DNA from: JAWVFM01 sp038237625
GTDB taxonomy: Bacteria; Actinomycetota; Thermoleophilia; Solirubrobacterales; 70-9
DNA: 64,000 nt
Assembly: GCA_038237625.1 (NCBI GenBank)
Contig: JBBRYM010000004.1
Span: forward strand, 62,001 to 126,000
Reading direction: 5' to 3'
Part shown: positions 8,685 to 16,841 of the stretch, piece by piece
Numbering within the stretch: position 1 is the first letter of the stretch
How the letters are laid out: each line of letters opens with the position of its first letter
Position numbers and translations under genes: made by a program
The notes under the pieces: generated by a model
Told to the model about the DNA's origin: nothing
Databases searched by the model: none
Seen by the model: the letters and a program-made list of their open reading frames with translations, nothing else

Positions 8685-9877
8685 GAGGCAGCTCCTTGGG
8701 TGACGCTGCCCTCGTCCTCAGCCGGCACGGCGGGGATGACATCGCCTTCGTCTTCGCCAACGATGTACAGGTTCAGCTCCTCGCGGTGCTCGGAGGCATG
8801 CGAGTAGATCCGCTCGACGTGTTCCTGCGCGTCGCCGGGGAGCTTTGGATGGACTCCGGGGATGAGCTTGGAGAGCGAGCGCATCTTGCCGGTACGGATG
8901 CCGCGAATCGCGGTGGGGATCGAGCCGATCAATCCGGTGAGCGCGCCCTTCGACGGGCGCAGCTTTCCCTTGATGCCCTGCGCGTATGACTCCTGGAGAA
9001 GCAGCGACTCGTCAAGCGTTCCCCTGCTGCGGATAATCCCAACGAAGGCCTGCTCGTGGCGGCGGCCGTTGTTTTGGTCGTCGATGTCCTCCTCGTGCCC
9101 GGCCAGCCGGCGCAGGCGCATGATCTGGTCCATGGGAGCGACTCCCTTGGGGCAGGCGTCGATGCAGCTGAAGCAGTGGGTGCAGTCGTAGATCCCCTGG
9201 GGATCCTGGGCCAGGTCGTAGAGGCGCTCGCGCGTCTGCCCGTCGCGCGGGTCGCCGACGAAGCGGTAGGCCTTGGCGAGCGCGGCCGGGCCGATGAAGC
9301 CGGGATCCACCTCCAGCGACAGGCACGAGGAGACACAGGCGCCGCACTGGATGCAGGCCATCGACTGGGTGACGTCGATCATGGCCTCGGCGGGGACGAC
9401 GTACTCGCGCTCGGGCGGCTCGCCGTCGGGAAGGAGCCAGGGCGTGACCCGGCGGATCTTCTCCCAGTGCGTCGACTCCATGTCGGTGACGAGGTCCTTG
9501 ATAACGGGCATGTTGCCCATCGGTTCGACCACGATCTCGGCCTGCTCTGGAGGAGCCACGGGCCGATCCACGTCGCCGTGTGCAACCGGGTCTCCGGCCA
9601 CGATGCCCGCCACCCGGTTGGCTTCATTTTGGGCGTCCTGGATCTTGGTCTTGCAGGCGAGGGTCGACTGGCCGTTCACCTTGACCCCGCACGATCCGCA
9701 GATCGCCGCGCGGCACGAGCAGCGGACGGCGAGCGTCCCGTCCTGATCGGAGCGGGCATGGAGGAGGGCGTCGAGGACCGACAGCGACTCCTCGAGCTCG
9801 ACCTCGAAGCTCTGCCAGTAGGGGCCGTCGCCCGACTCCGGCTGGAAGCGCCGGACCTTGACCGTGTAGTCAGCCAT
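8681..9877 (-). CDS. sdhB: Iron-sulfur subunit of a type E-like succinate dehydrogenase/fumarate reductase
   Basis: A 398-residue electron-transfer subunit. The plant-type [2Fe-2S] site is Cys55, Cys60, Cys63 and Cys75. The bacterial-ferredoxin part has Cys175/178/181/185 (CIQCGACVSSC) and Cys232/235/238/242 (CTHCFSCIDACP). Cys235 is an extra cysteine where ordinary SdhB has none, which predicts a second [4Fe-4S] in place of [3Fe-4S]; this is the known mark of type E enzymes. About 150 residues follow the last cluster, longer than a usual SdhB. It lies 20 bases after the flavoprotein gene and overlaps the CCG subunit gene by four bases. Confidence 0.92.
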   Translation of the reverse strand: MADYTVKVRRFQPESGDGPYWQSFEVELEESLSVLDALLHARSDQDGTLAVRCSCRAAICGSCGVKVNGQSTLACKTKIQDAQNEANRVAGIVAGDPVAHGDVDRPVAPPEQAEIVVEPMGNMPVIKDLVTDMESTHWEKIRRVTPWLLPDGEPPEREYVVPAEAMIDVTQSMACIQCGACVSSCLSLEVDPGFIGPAALAKAYRFVGDPRDGQTRERLYDLAQDPQGIYDCTHCFSCIDACPKGVAPMDQIMRLRRLAGHEEDIDDQNNGRRHEQAFVGIIRSRGTLDESLLLQESYAQGIKGKLRPSKGALTGLIGSIPTAIRGIRTGKMRSLSKLIPGVHPKLPGDAQEHVERIYSHASEHREELNLYIVGEDEGDVIPAVPAEDEGSVTQGAAS

Positions 9878-9897
9878 TCGCCTTCACGGGCACCACG

Positions 9898-11583
9898 TTA
9901 GTAAGTCCTCTCCTGCGGCTCCCAGTTGGTGATCGTCACCTCGGAGTAGCCGATCTCGGGCTCGCCGCCGTTCGCCGACAACGTGATGTGCTTCAGCCAC
10001 TCGCCGTCGTTTCGCTCGGGGAAGTCGGTGCGGAACTGGGCGCCACGGCTCTCGGTGCGATGAAGCGCGGCCATGCAGGTGCACTCGGCGTTTTCGAGCA
10101 TGAAGTCGAGCTCGATGGCGCCCAGCAGGTCCTGATTGAAGATCCGGCCGTGGTCGTCGATGTAGGCGGTCTTCGCCTCTTCCTTGAGGCGGCGGATCGT
10201 GTCGAGGGCCTGCTGGATGCCATCGGCCTCGCGAAAGACGCCGAGGTTGCGATCCATCTCGACGCTCATCTCGTGGCGAATCTCGCTCACTCGTCGGCCC
10301 GAGCGGTCGCGTCCGTGGATCTCGTCGATGCGCTTGCGAGCGTCTTCAAGCGTCCCGGGCGCGGCCCGCGGGGCCCGCATGTGCTTGGCGCGGGTCGCCG
10401 CGTCCTCGCCGGAGCGGCGGCCGAAGATCAGGGTGTCGAGCAGGGAGTTGGCGCCGAGGCGGTTGCCTCCGTGGACCGAGACGCACGCAACCTCGCCGGC
10501 CGCGTAGAGGCCGCCGATGGAGGTGCGGCCATGGATGTCGGTCTTGACGCCGCCCATCATGTAGTGGTTGCCGGGCTTGATGTGGATGGGCTCTCGCGTG
10601 ATGTCCACGCCCGCGAAGTCGCGGCCGACGAGCACGATCTCCCGCAGCGCTTCGTGGATGCGCTTGCGCGGAACCACGGTGACGTCGAGGGCGACGGTTC
10701 CATCGGGAAAGCCGCGCCCCTCGAGGATCTCGGTCTGCTCGGCGCGGGAGACCACGTCGCGCGACGCAAGCTCCATCTTGTTCGGGGCGTAGCGCTCCAT
10801 GAAGCGCTCGCCCTTGGCGTTCAGCAGGTGCGCCCCCTCGCCGCGGGCGCCCTCGGTGATCAGAAACCCCTTGCGGGCGAGGGTCGTCGGGTGGTACTGG
10901 ACCATTTCCATGTCCATCAGCTCGGCGCCGGCGCGGTATGCCATCGCGATGCCGTCGCCCGTGCAGATCAGCGCGTTGGTCGTGGGGCGCCAGATCTGCC
11001 CGTTGCCGCCGGTCGCGAGGATCACCGCCTTGGCCTCGAAGAGGTCCATCGAGCCGTCGCGGATGTTGCGGACGACGACGCCCGCGCACTCGCCGTCGCG
11101 GTCGATCGCAAGCCCCGTGGTGAACCACTCCTCGTAGCGCGAGATCGCCGCGGCGTGCTTCATGAGCTGCTCGTAGAGGACGTGCATTATCGCCTGGCCG
11201 GTGATGTCGGCGACGTAGAAAGTGCGTGCCTTGGAGGCTCCTCCGAAGGCCCGGGTGCCGAGGTGACCGGTCTCGTCGCGGTGAAAGGTCACGCCGAGGT
11301 GCTCGAGGTGAAGGACCTCGTTCGGCGCCTCGCGGCACATAATCTCCACCGCGTCCTGGTCGCTCAGGTAGTCGGAGCCCTTGATCGTGTCGAAGGCGTG
11401 GGACTCCCAGGAGTCATCGGGCGCCAGAGCGGCGTTGATCCCGCCCTGCGCAGCGTTCGAGTGCGACCGAACCGGGTGGACCTTGGAGATGACGCCAACC
11501 GACACTCCCGCCTCGGCGGCGGCGAGGGCTGCGCGCTGGCCGGCAAGGCCGGCGCCTATGACCAAGACGTCGTGCTGAGGCAT
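9898..11583 (-). CDS. sdhA: Flavoprotein subunit of a type E-like succinate dehydrogenase/fumarate reductase
   Basis: A 561-residue catalytic subunit that oxidises succinate to fumarate (or the reverse) at a covalent FAD. The N-terminal dinucleotide fold is VIGAGLAGQRAA. The flavin-linking histidine is His41 in VRSHSNAAQGG. MVQYHPTTL, the region LITEGARGEG and the capping/C-terminal FAD motifs GGNRLGANSLLD are in order. The start ATG 11583 sits directly after a strong nested hairpin with no visible Shine-Dalgarno, so translation may be structured or controlled. It heads a minus-strand operon with the iron-sulfur and CCG subunits. The direction in vivo (succinate oxidation or fumarate reduction) cannot be decided from sequence. 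Confidence 0.95.
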   Translation of the reverse strand: MPQHDVLVIGAGLAGQRAALAAAEAGVSVGVISKVHPVRSHSNAAQGGINAALAPDDSWESHAFDTIKGSDYLSDQDAVEIMCREAPNEVLHLEHLGVTFHRDETGHLGTRAFGGASKARTFYVADITGQAIMHVLYEQLMKHAAAISRYEEWFTTGLAIDRDGECAGVVVRNIRDGSMDLFEAKAVILATGGNGQIWRPTTNALICTGDGIAMAYRAGAELMDMEMVQYHPTTLARKGFLITEGARGEGAHLLNAKGERFMERYAPNKMELASRDVVSRAEQTEILEGRGFPDGTVALDVTVVPRKRIHEALREIVLVGRDFAGVDITREPIHIKPGNHYMMGGVKTDIHGRTSIGGLYAAGEVACVSVHGGNRLGANSLLDTLIFGRRSGEDAATRAKHMRAPRAAPGTLEDARKRIDEIHGRDRSGRRVSEIRHEMSVEMDRNLGVFREADGIQQALDTIRRLKEEAKTAYIDDHGRIFNQDLLGAIELDFMLENAECTCMAALHRTESRGAQFRTDFPERNDGEWLKHITLSANGGEPEIGYSEVTITNWEPQERTY

Positions 11584-11585
11584 CC

Positions 11586-11635
11586 GCGGCGCGGGAGTTT
11601 ATGGACCGGGGCCCCGGTCGTGCCTCCCGCGCCGC
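11586..11635 (-). promoter_or_regulatory. Nested hairpin abutting the sdhA start codon
   Basis: An outer perfect 12-base stem pairs 11586-11597 (GCGGCGCGGGAG) with 11624-11635. Inside it lies a perfect 16-base palindrome, GACCGGGGCCCCGGTC, at 11604-11619. The structure ends two bases before the sdhA ATG at 11583 on the minus strand and occupies the place where a ribosome site would be. It could be a terminator for the upstream DUF4242 gene, or an RNA element that masks initiation. The pairing is visible directly; the role is inferred. Confidence 0.6.
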
Positions 11636-11658
11636 GTGCTCCGAGTGTTCGAGCGGGC

Positions 11659-11955
11659 TCAGGCCTCCGCGGGCTGCGGATCGGGCCTGATGATGACCGT
11701 GTCGGCGATCGGAATGATCTCGTCGACGGGCAGATCGGCGAGCTCCGCGTGCTTGCGGATCGCCTCGGGGCTCGAGGCCTCGTAGATGCAGACGGTGCCC
11801 ACCGAGCCGCCATCCTCCTCGAGGACGTAGCTGCGGATCCAGCGAATGTCGTCGGACATTTGCTCGTCGGCGGTCTTGCTCGAGCGGCCCGCGGCCTGCT
11901 CAAGCTCCTCGCCGGAGCGCCATCCGCTTCGGCGAAGGATCGCGTACAGGTTCAT
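11659..11955 (-). CDS. DUF4242-family small protein
   Basis: A 98-residue protein with the ferredoxin-like alpha/beta make-up of DUF4242 (a family that includes a streptomycete nickel-binding protein): an N-terminal MNLYAILRR strand, a middle IRWIRSYVLEED strand, VGTVCIYEASSPEAIRKH, and LPVDEIIPI near the end. Function is unknown; related small proteins are often found beside metabolic genes. It lies between the type B sdhB gene (108 bases upstream) and the type E sdhA gene (75 bases downstream, with a large hairpin in the gap). A second family member occurs at 25127-25399. An SD-like AGGAGCTC precedes the ATG. Confidence 0.75.
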   Translation of the reverse strand: MNLYAILRRSGWRSGEELEQAAGRSSKTADEQMSDDIRWIRSYVLEEDGGSVGTVCIYEASSPEAIRKHAELADLPVDEIIPIADTVIIRPDPQPAEA

Positions 11956-12063
11956 TTGAGCTCCTTTGGTTTAGGTGGCCGGAGGCCGCCAGTCGATCGC
12001 AATGACCCTAACTCCCCGGGACAGACCACGTATAGGGAGTTGTTCCTATGTTGCGCGCGCGCC

Positions 12064-12843
12064 TTACTGAGCCTCCTGCGTGCCGCGGCGCCGGCGAAGC
12101 TTTTCGATCATGGCCTTGCGGTACTCGATGTTCAGCTCGCCGATGACCTTGATCGAGATCTCCTGGGGGCAGGCGGCCTGGCATTCCCCGTGATTGGTGC
12201 AGCCGCCGAATCCCTCCTCGTCCATCTGGCGAACCATTGAGCGGACCCGGTGAAACCGCTCGGGCTGGCCCTGCGGCAGGAGGTTCAGGTGCGTGACCTT
12301 GGCCCCCGTGAAAAGCATTGCCGCCCCGTTTGGGCAGGCCGAGACGCATGCCCCGCAGCCGATGCAGATGGCGGCGTCCATCGCGTTCTGCTGGATCTCG
12401 GGATGGATCGGCTGCGAGTTCGGCTCGGGCTTGGGGCCGGCGCCCACCGAGATATAGCCGCCGGCCTGCTGGATGCGGTCGAAGGCCGAGCGGTCCACGA
12501 CGAGGTCGCGCACGACGGGGAAGGCGGTGGAGCGAAACGGCTCGATCCGGATCGTCTGCCCGTCGGTGAAGTCCCGCATGTAGAGCTGGCAGGTGGTCAC
12601 CTGCCGCGGGCCGTGGGGAACGCCGTCGATCGTCAGCGAGCACGTCCCGCAGATCCCCTCCCGGCAGTCGGAGTCGAAGGCGACGGCGCGCTTACCGTCG
12701 TGGATGAGGCGGTCGTTGAGGACGTCGAGCATCTCGAGGAACGAGGCCTCGGAGTCGATGTCGTCGACCTCGCACGTGTCGAAGTGGCCCTCGGCCTCGG
12801 GCCCATCCTGGCGCCAGATCTCGAGCGTGAAGTTCACAGACAA
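12064..12843 (-). CDS. sdhB: Iron-sulfur subunit of type B succinate dehydrogenase
   Basis: A 259-residue iron-sulfur protein passing electrons from the flavoprotein to the haem-bearing anchor. The [2Fe-2S] site is Cys60, Cys65, Cys68 and Cys85. The [4Fe-4S] group is at Cys160/163/166/170 (CIGCGACVSAC). The last group is Cys215, Cys221 and Cys225, with His218 where the type E protein has an extra Cys, so a normal [3Fe-4S] is expected. It is the last gene of sdhC-sdhA-sdhB, 22 bases after sdhA. The contrast with the paralogue at 8681-9877 shows the two are not recent duplicates. Confidence 0.95.
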   Translation of the reverse strand: MSVNFTLEIWRQDGPEAEGHFDTCEVDDIDSEASFLEMLDVLNDRLIHDGKRAVAFDSDCREGICGTCSLTIDGVPHGPRQVTTCQLYMRDFTDGQTIRIEPFRSTAFPVVRDLVVDRSAFDRIQQAGGYISVGAGPKPEPNSQPIHPEIQQNAMDAAICIGCGACVSACPNGAAMLFTGAKVTHLNLLPQGQPERFHRVRSMVRQMDEEGFGGCTNHGECQAACPQEISIKVIGELNIEYRKAMIEKLRRRRGTQEAQ

Positions 12844-12865
12844 ACACCACCTGCTGCTCGCACCA

Positions 12866-14785
12866 TCACTTATAAGACCTCTGTGTCAGCTCCAGTTCCT
12901 CGAACTCGAGCTGCTCGGTGTGGCGGATCGGGTCGGAGTCCTTGCCGGTGTACTCCCAGATCGCCGTGTGCGCGAAGCGCCGGTCGTCGCGAAGCGCCTC
13001 GCCGTCCTCGGTCTGGTGATCCTCGCGCAGGTGGCAGCCGCAGGACTCGTCGCGCTCGATCGCGTCACGGCACATCAGCTCGGAGAGCTCGAGGAAGTCC
13101 GCCACGCGCCCCGCGTATTCCAGGGTTTGGTTGAGTTCCCCCTCGTCACCGTCGACGCGCAGATCGCGCCAGAACTCCTCGCGGATGGCCTGGATCTTGG
13201 TGATCGCCTCTTCGAGGCCGTCCCGGGTGCGCGAGATCCCGCAGCGGTCGAGCATCACGTGGCCAAGCTCGCGGTGAAAGACGGTGGGAGAAGTGGTGCC
13301 CCCGACCGAACGCAGGCGCTCGAGGCGTTGCGAGACGCGCGTCATCGTTTCCGCGAAGGCCGGGTGCGAGTTGTCGATGTGGCCGTCGAGCCCGCTGAGG
13401 TAGTGCGTGACGGTGTGCGGGACGACGAAGTAGCCGTCGGCTAGGCACTGCATCATCGCGCTCGCGCCCAGGCGGTTCGCGCCGTGGTCGGAGAAGTTGG
13501 CTTCGCCGATCGCGAAAAGGCCCGGGATCGTGGTCTGCAGCTGATAGTCGACCCACAGGCCGCCCATCGAGTAGTGGGGAGCCGGGTAGATCCGCATCGG
13601 CACATCCCACGGGCTCTCGCCGGTGATGCGCTCGTAGAGCTCGAAGAGGTTGCCGTAGCGCTGCTCGATCTGCTCGTGCCCGCGCTCGGCGATCGCGTCG
13701 CGGAAGTCCAGGAAGACGCCACGGCCCGTCTGGCCGATGCCGAGCCCCTCGTCGCAGACGAGCTTTGCGGCTCTTGAGGCCACATCGCGGGGGACCAGGT
13801 TGCCGAACCGCGGATATCGCTCTTCGAGGTAGTAGTAGCGCTCCTCCTCTCCGATCTCGGCGGGCGGGCGGTCGTCGCCCTCCTTGCGTGGAACCCAGAT
13901 GCGGCCGTCGTTTCGAAGCGACTCGCTCATCAGCGTCAGCTTCGACTGGTACTCGCCCGACTGGGGGATGCAGGTGGGGTGGATCTGCGTGAAGCAGGGA
14001 TTGGCGAAGGCGGCGCCCCGCTTGTGCGCGCGCCAGATCGCGGTGACGTTGGAGCCCATCGCGTTGGTAGATAGGAAGTAAGCGTTGCAGTAGCCGCCCG
14101 TGGCGAGGACCACCGCGTCGGCCGCGTGCGCCTCGAGCTCGCCCGTCACGAGGTTGCGGGCGATGATTCCCTTCGCGACGCCATCGACCAACACCAGGTC
14201 GAGCAGCTCGTGGCGGGAATGCATGCGGGCGCGGCCCTCGTTGATCTGATTCTGAAGAGCGGAGTAGGCGCCCAGCAGGAGTTGCTGGCCTGTCTGCCCG
14301 CGGCAATAGAAGGTGCGCTCGACGAGCACGCCGCCAAAAGAGCGTGTCGCGAGGACGCCGCCGTACTCGCGGTTGAACGGGACGCCCTGCGCCACGGCCT
14401 GGTCGATGATGTTGGCCGAGAGCTCGGCAAGGCGCCAGACGTTTGCCTCCCGCGCGCGGAAGTCGCCGCCCTTCACGGTGTCCACGAAGAGGCGGCGGAC
14501 CGAGTCGCCCTCGTTGGCGTAGTCCTTGGTGGCGTTGATGCCTCCCTGCGCGGCAATCGAATGAGCGCGCCGCGGGCTGTCCTGGAAGCAGAAAGCTTCG
14601 ACCGTGTAGCCCTGGCCCGCAAGCGTGGAGGCGGCGCTCGATCCCGCAAGGCCGGTGCCGACGACGATGACCTTGTAGTCGTGACGCCGGCGAGGGCCGA
14701 CGAGCCGGTGAGTGTCGAGCCACGAGTGCCATTTCTCGTCGATCGGGCCCTCGGGTATGCGCGGGTCGAGGTCGAGAGGGCTCAT
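12866..14785 (-). CDS. sdhA: Flavoprotein subunit of type B succinate dehydrogenase
   Basis: A 639-residue catalytic subunit, the larger type seen in type B enzymes (Bacillus, Mycobacterium Sdh1-like). The FAD fold is VVGTGLAGSSAA. The flavin-linking histidine lies in RRAHSIAAQGG. Further motifs are FTQIHPTCIPQ, MGGLWVDYQ and GANRLGASAMMQ. ATG 14785 overlaps the sdhC stop as ATGA; the much longer open frame to 15487 is the shadow of sdhC and was not used. It oxidises succinate in the TCA cycle on the cytoplasmic face of the membrane, together with SdhC and SdhB. The low similarity visible to the 561-residue SdhA at 9898-11583 indicates a separate subfamily. Confidence 0.96.
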   Translation of the reverse strand: MSPLDLDPRIPEGPIDEKWHSWLDTHRLVGPRRRHDYKVIVVGTGLAGSSAASTLAGQGYTVEAFCFQDSPRRAHSIAAQGGINATKDYANEGDSVRRLFVDTVKGGDFRAREANVWRLAELSANIIDQAVAQGVPFNREYGGVLATRSFGGVLVERTFYCRGQTGQQLLLGAYSALQNQINEGRARMHSRHELLDLVLVDGVAKGIIARNLVTGELEAHAADAVVLATGGYCNAYFLSTNAMGSNVTAIWRAHKRGAAFANPCFTQIHPTCIPQSGEYQSKLTLMSESLRNDGRIWVPRKEGDDRPPAEIGEEERYYYLEERYPRFGNLVPRDVASRAAKLVCDEGLGIGQTGRGVFLDFRDAIAERGHEQIEQRYGNLFELYERITGESPWDVPMRIYPAPHYSMGGLWVDYQLQTTIPGLFAIGEANFSDHGANRLGASAMMQCLADGYFVVPHTVTHYLSGLDGHIDNSHPAFAETMTRVSQRLERLRSVGGTTSPTVFHRELGHVMLDRCGISRTRDGLEEAITKIQAIREEFWRDLRVDGDEGELNQTLEYAGRVADFLELSELMCRDAIERDESCGCHLREDHQTEDGEALRDDRRFAHTAIWEYTGKDSDPIRHTEQLEFEELELTQRSYK

Positions 14786-15561
14786 CGCTCCGCCACCGCC
14801 TGCGCCGTGGGCGGGTCGGGAAGGATGTTCAGGTAAAAGCAGATCGGGACTGAGGCGAAGCCGACGGTGATCGCCACCGCCAAGCCCGTCGCGAAGCGAC
14901 GGAATGTGGCGTTGCGGTTGGGCTTGTCCCAGCCGAGGGTCTGGGTGACGCTCCAGATCGCGTGTCGCAGGTGGAAGCCGAGCGCGACGACGGCGCCGAC
15001 GTAGAGCAGCACGAAGTACCACTTCTGGAACGCGGCATCGACGTTTGCATACACGGTCCCCTGGTAGACGGGGGTGATCTGAACGGTCCTGGTCGTGAAC
15101 TGCAGGATGTGGAAGACCGTGAAGGCGAGGATGAAGAGCCCCGTGAACATCATCGTCCGCGACGAGAACGTCCGCTCGAGCTTCGGCGGCGTGCGCTGGA
15201 CGGACGGACGGGCCGCCCGGTTGCGCTTGACGAGGGCTGTGATCGCCGCCACATGGAGGATCAGGGCGGCGATGAGGAGGAGCCGGACCAGCCAGAGGAT
15301 TCCGTCGCGAGGAACGGCCGGCGAGCCGACGGTTCGCAGCCATTCGGCATAGTCGTCGAGCGGAGCGCCGCCCGAGCCGTCGCCCTGGAATGCCTTGAGG
15401 TTCCCGAGCACGTGGAGGACCACATAGCCGGCGAGGATCACGCCGGTGATCGCGACGATGACCTTCTTGCCGATCGTCGAGTCCCACACTTCGCCCAGCC
15501 AGCGCCCGCGCGGCGGCGGATAGCCCTCCTTTGCCCCGCCCGTCTTCTTCGCGCCCGGCAC
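14782..15561 (-). CDS. sdhC: Cytochrome b membrane anchor of type B succinate dehydrogenase
   Basis: A 259-residue single-chain anchor with five hydrophobic helices, the pattern of the di-haem type B cytochrome b558 family. Helix starts are visible at KVIVAITGVILAGYVVLHV, at about residues 86-106, at MMFTGLFILAFTVFHILQF, at WYFVLLYVGAVVALGFHL and near the C-terminus. Histidines at HVLG, HVAA, HILQ and LRHA are candidate haem ligands. It passes electrons to menaquinone or a similar quinone. It is the first gene of the C-A-B operon and overlaps sdhA by four bases. The N-terminus is preceded by a charged stretch; ATG 15561 fits the next upstream gene, which ends at 15597. Confidence 0.93.
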   Translation of the reverse strand: MPGAKKTGGAKEGYPPPRGRWLGEVWDSTIGKKVIVAITGVILAGYVVLHVLGNLKAFQGDGSGGAPLDDYAEWLRTVGSPAVPRDGILWLVRLLLIAALILHVAAITALVKRNRAARPSVQRTPPKLERTFSSRTMMFTGLFILAFTVFHILQFTTRTVQITPVYQGTVYANVDAAFQKWYFVLLYVGAVVALGFHLRHAIWSVTQTLGWDKPNRNATFRRFATGLAVAITVGFASVPICFYLNILPDPPTAQAVAER

Positions 15562-15596
15562 GCGGGCGATTCTATGCGTACCGCGCTGCGTTTCCG

Positions 15597-16769
15597 TCAG
15601 GCAGAACCGGTGACCGCGGTGCGCAGGGCGCGGCCGACCTGCTCGGCCGTGATCACGCCCGCGAGGCGGCCGTCGCCGTCGACCGCCGCGAGGGCGCCCA
15701 CCCGGCGGAGCGCTTCATTCCCAAGCAGGGACTCGAGCGGGGCGTCGGCGCTGACCTGAAGCGATTGCCCGGAGCCCGCTTCCACAACGTCGGCGACGCT
15801 GGAAGAGGTCCTCGACACCTCCGGGACGGCGTCGGCCGCATCGCGGTCCAGCAGCCCACGGAACCGCTGCGCGGCGTCGACGACGAAGAACCAGGGCCAG
15901 CGGTAGCGCAGGAAGTACTCGTCCAGAGCGCGCTCGACGCTGGCGTCGTCGGGAATCGCCACGGGGTCGGTGTCCATGACGTCGGCGACGGTGATCCCCT
16001 CGATCCGCTTGGCGATCTCGGTCTGAGCAATGGCGCCGCGCGCCGACTGCCCGAGAATCCAGCCGATCAGCGCCAGCCAGATGCCGTCGAAGCCGTCGCC
16101 CTGTACCAGTAGGAAGAGCCCGAGGCCGATGAACCCGTAGGAGAACCACTGGCCCAGGTTTGCCGCGGTTCGCGTGGCACGGGTGCGGTCGCCGGAGCGC
16201 TTCCAGGCGATCGCCCTGGCGATCCGCCCGCCGTCGAGCGGAAACGCGGGAATCAGGTTGAAGAAGAGGATGAAGAGGTTGAACTTCGCCAGCCATCCCA
16301 GCGCGGCCAGCGGCCCGGAGACGTTGCTGCCGATCTGGAGCTTCACCGCCTGCCAGAAGTCGTGGGAGCCGCCGAACAGCACGCCCGCCCCTACGCAGGC
16401 GGCGACGATCACCGCGGTGACGGCGGGCCCCGCGACCGCGACCTCGAACTCGGTTCGCGGCGAGTCGCTGTCGCGATCCATGCGCGCGACGCCTCCGAAC
16501 AGCCAGAGCGTGATGTCGGTGATGCCGATACCACGGCGCAGTGCGACGAACGCGTGCCCGAGCTCGTGCAGGACGATCGAGCCGAAGAACGCGAAGGCGC
16601 TGACGACCGAGAGGGCGTAGGCCTCGTTGTCGCTGTTGGGCGGCAGAACGTCCTTGAACAGCGTCGAGAGCCAGAAAATCGACAGGAACAGGATCAGAAA
16701 CCAGGAGTAATCGACTCCGATCCGGATTCCGCGAACTCGCAGCAGGGTGATCGCTCCGCGCGCAGGCAT
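15597..16769 (-). CDS. Site-2 protease family (M50) membrane metalloprotease with CBS pair
   Basis: A 390-residue protein that cleaves substrates inside the membrane. Zinc motif HELGH is at residues 68-72, and the second motif NLIPAFPLDGGRI supplies the Asp ligand. About six helices precede a cytoplasmic tail with two CBS domains (about residues 260-388, including DVMDTDPVAIPDD). CBS pairs in this subclass sense adenine nucleotides. ATG 16769 gives the usual family N-terminus (ITLLRVRGIRIGVDYSW); the longer frame to 16988 overlaps the divergent gene. Roles of such proteases include regulated release of sigma or anti-sigma factors, but the substrate is not visible. It is divergent from the M28 peptidase with 72 bases between. 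Confidence 0.9.
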   Translation of the reverse strand: MPARGAITLLRVRGIRIGVDYSWFLILFLSIFWLSTLFKDVLPPNSDNEAYALSVVSAFAFFGSIVLHELGHAFVALRRGIGITDITLWLFGGVARMDRDSDSPRTEFEVAVAGPAVTAVIVAACVGAGVLFGGSHDFWQAVKLQIGSNVSGPLAALGWLAKFNLFILFFNLIPAFPLDGGRIARAIAWKRSGDRTRATRTAANLGQWFSYGFIGLGLFLLVQGDGFDGIWLALIGWILGQSARGAIAQTEIAKRIEGITVADVMDTDPVAIPDDASVERALDEYFLRYRWPWFFVVDAAQRFRGLLDRDAADAVPEVSRTSSSVADVVEAGSGQSLQVSADAPLESLLGNEALRRVGALAAVDGDGRLAGVITAEQVGRALRTAVTGSA

Positions 16770-16841
16770 GCGAAGGATCGTAGAGCGCGGTCGACCGCGG
16801 CCCGACTCGCGGGGGCGGGCTGGGTAGTCTGCGCGGTCCTC

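Noticed and set aside
9988..12240. A 750-codon open frame on the plus strand
   Set aside because: It is antisense to sdhA, DUF4242 and sdhB; its length is a by-product of high GC content, and its product resembles no protein.
12866..15487. An 873-codon version of the type B SdhA
   Set aside because: The extra N-terminal part is sdhC read in another frame; the proper ATG at 14785 overlaps the sdhC stop.
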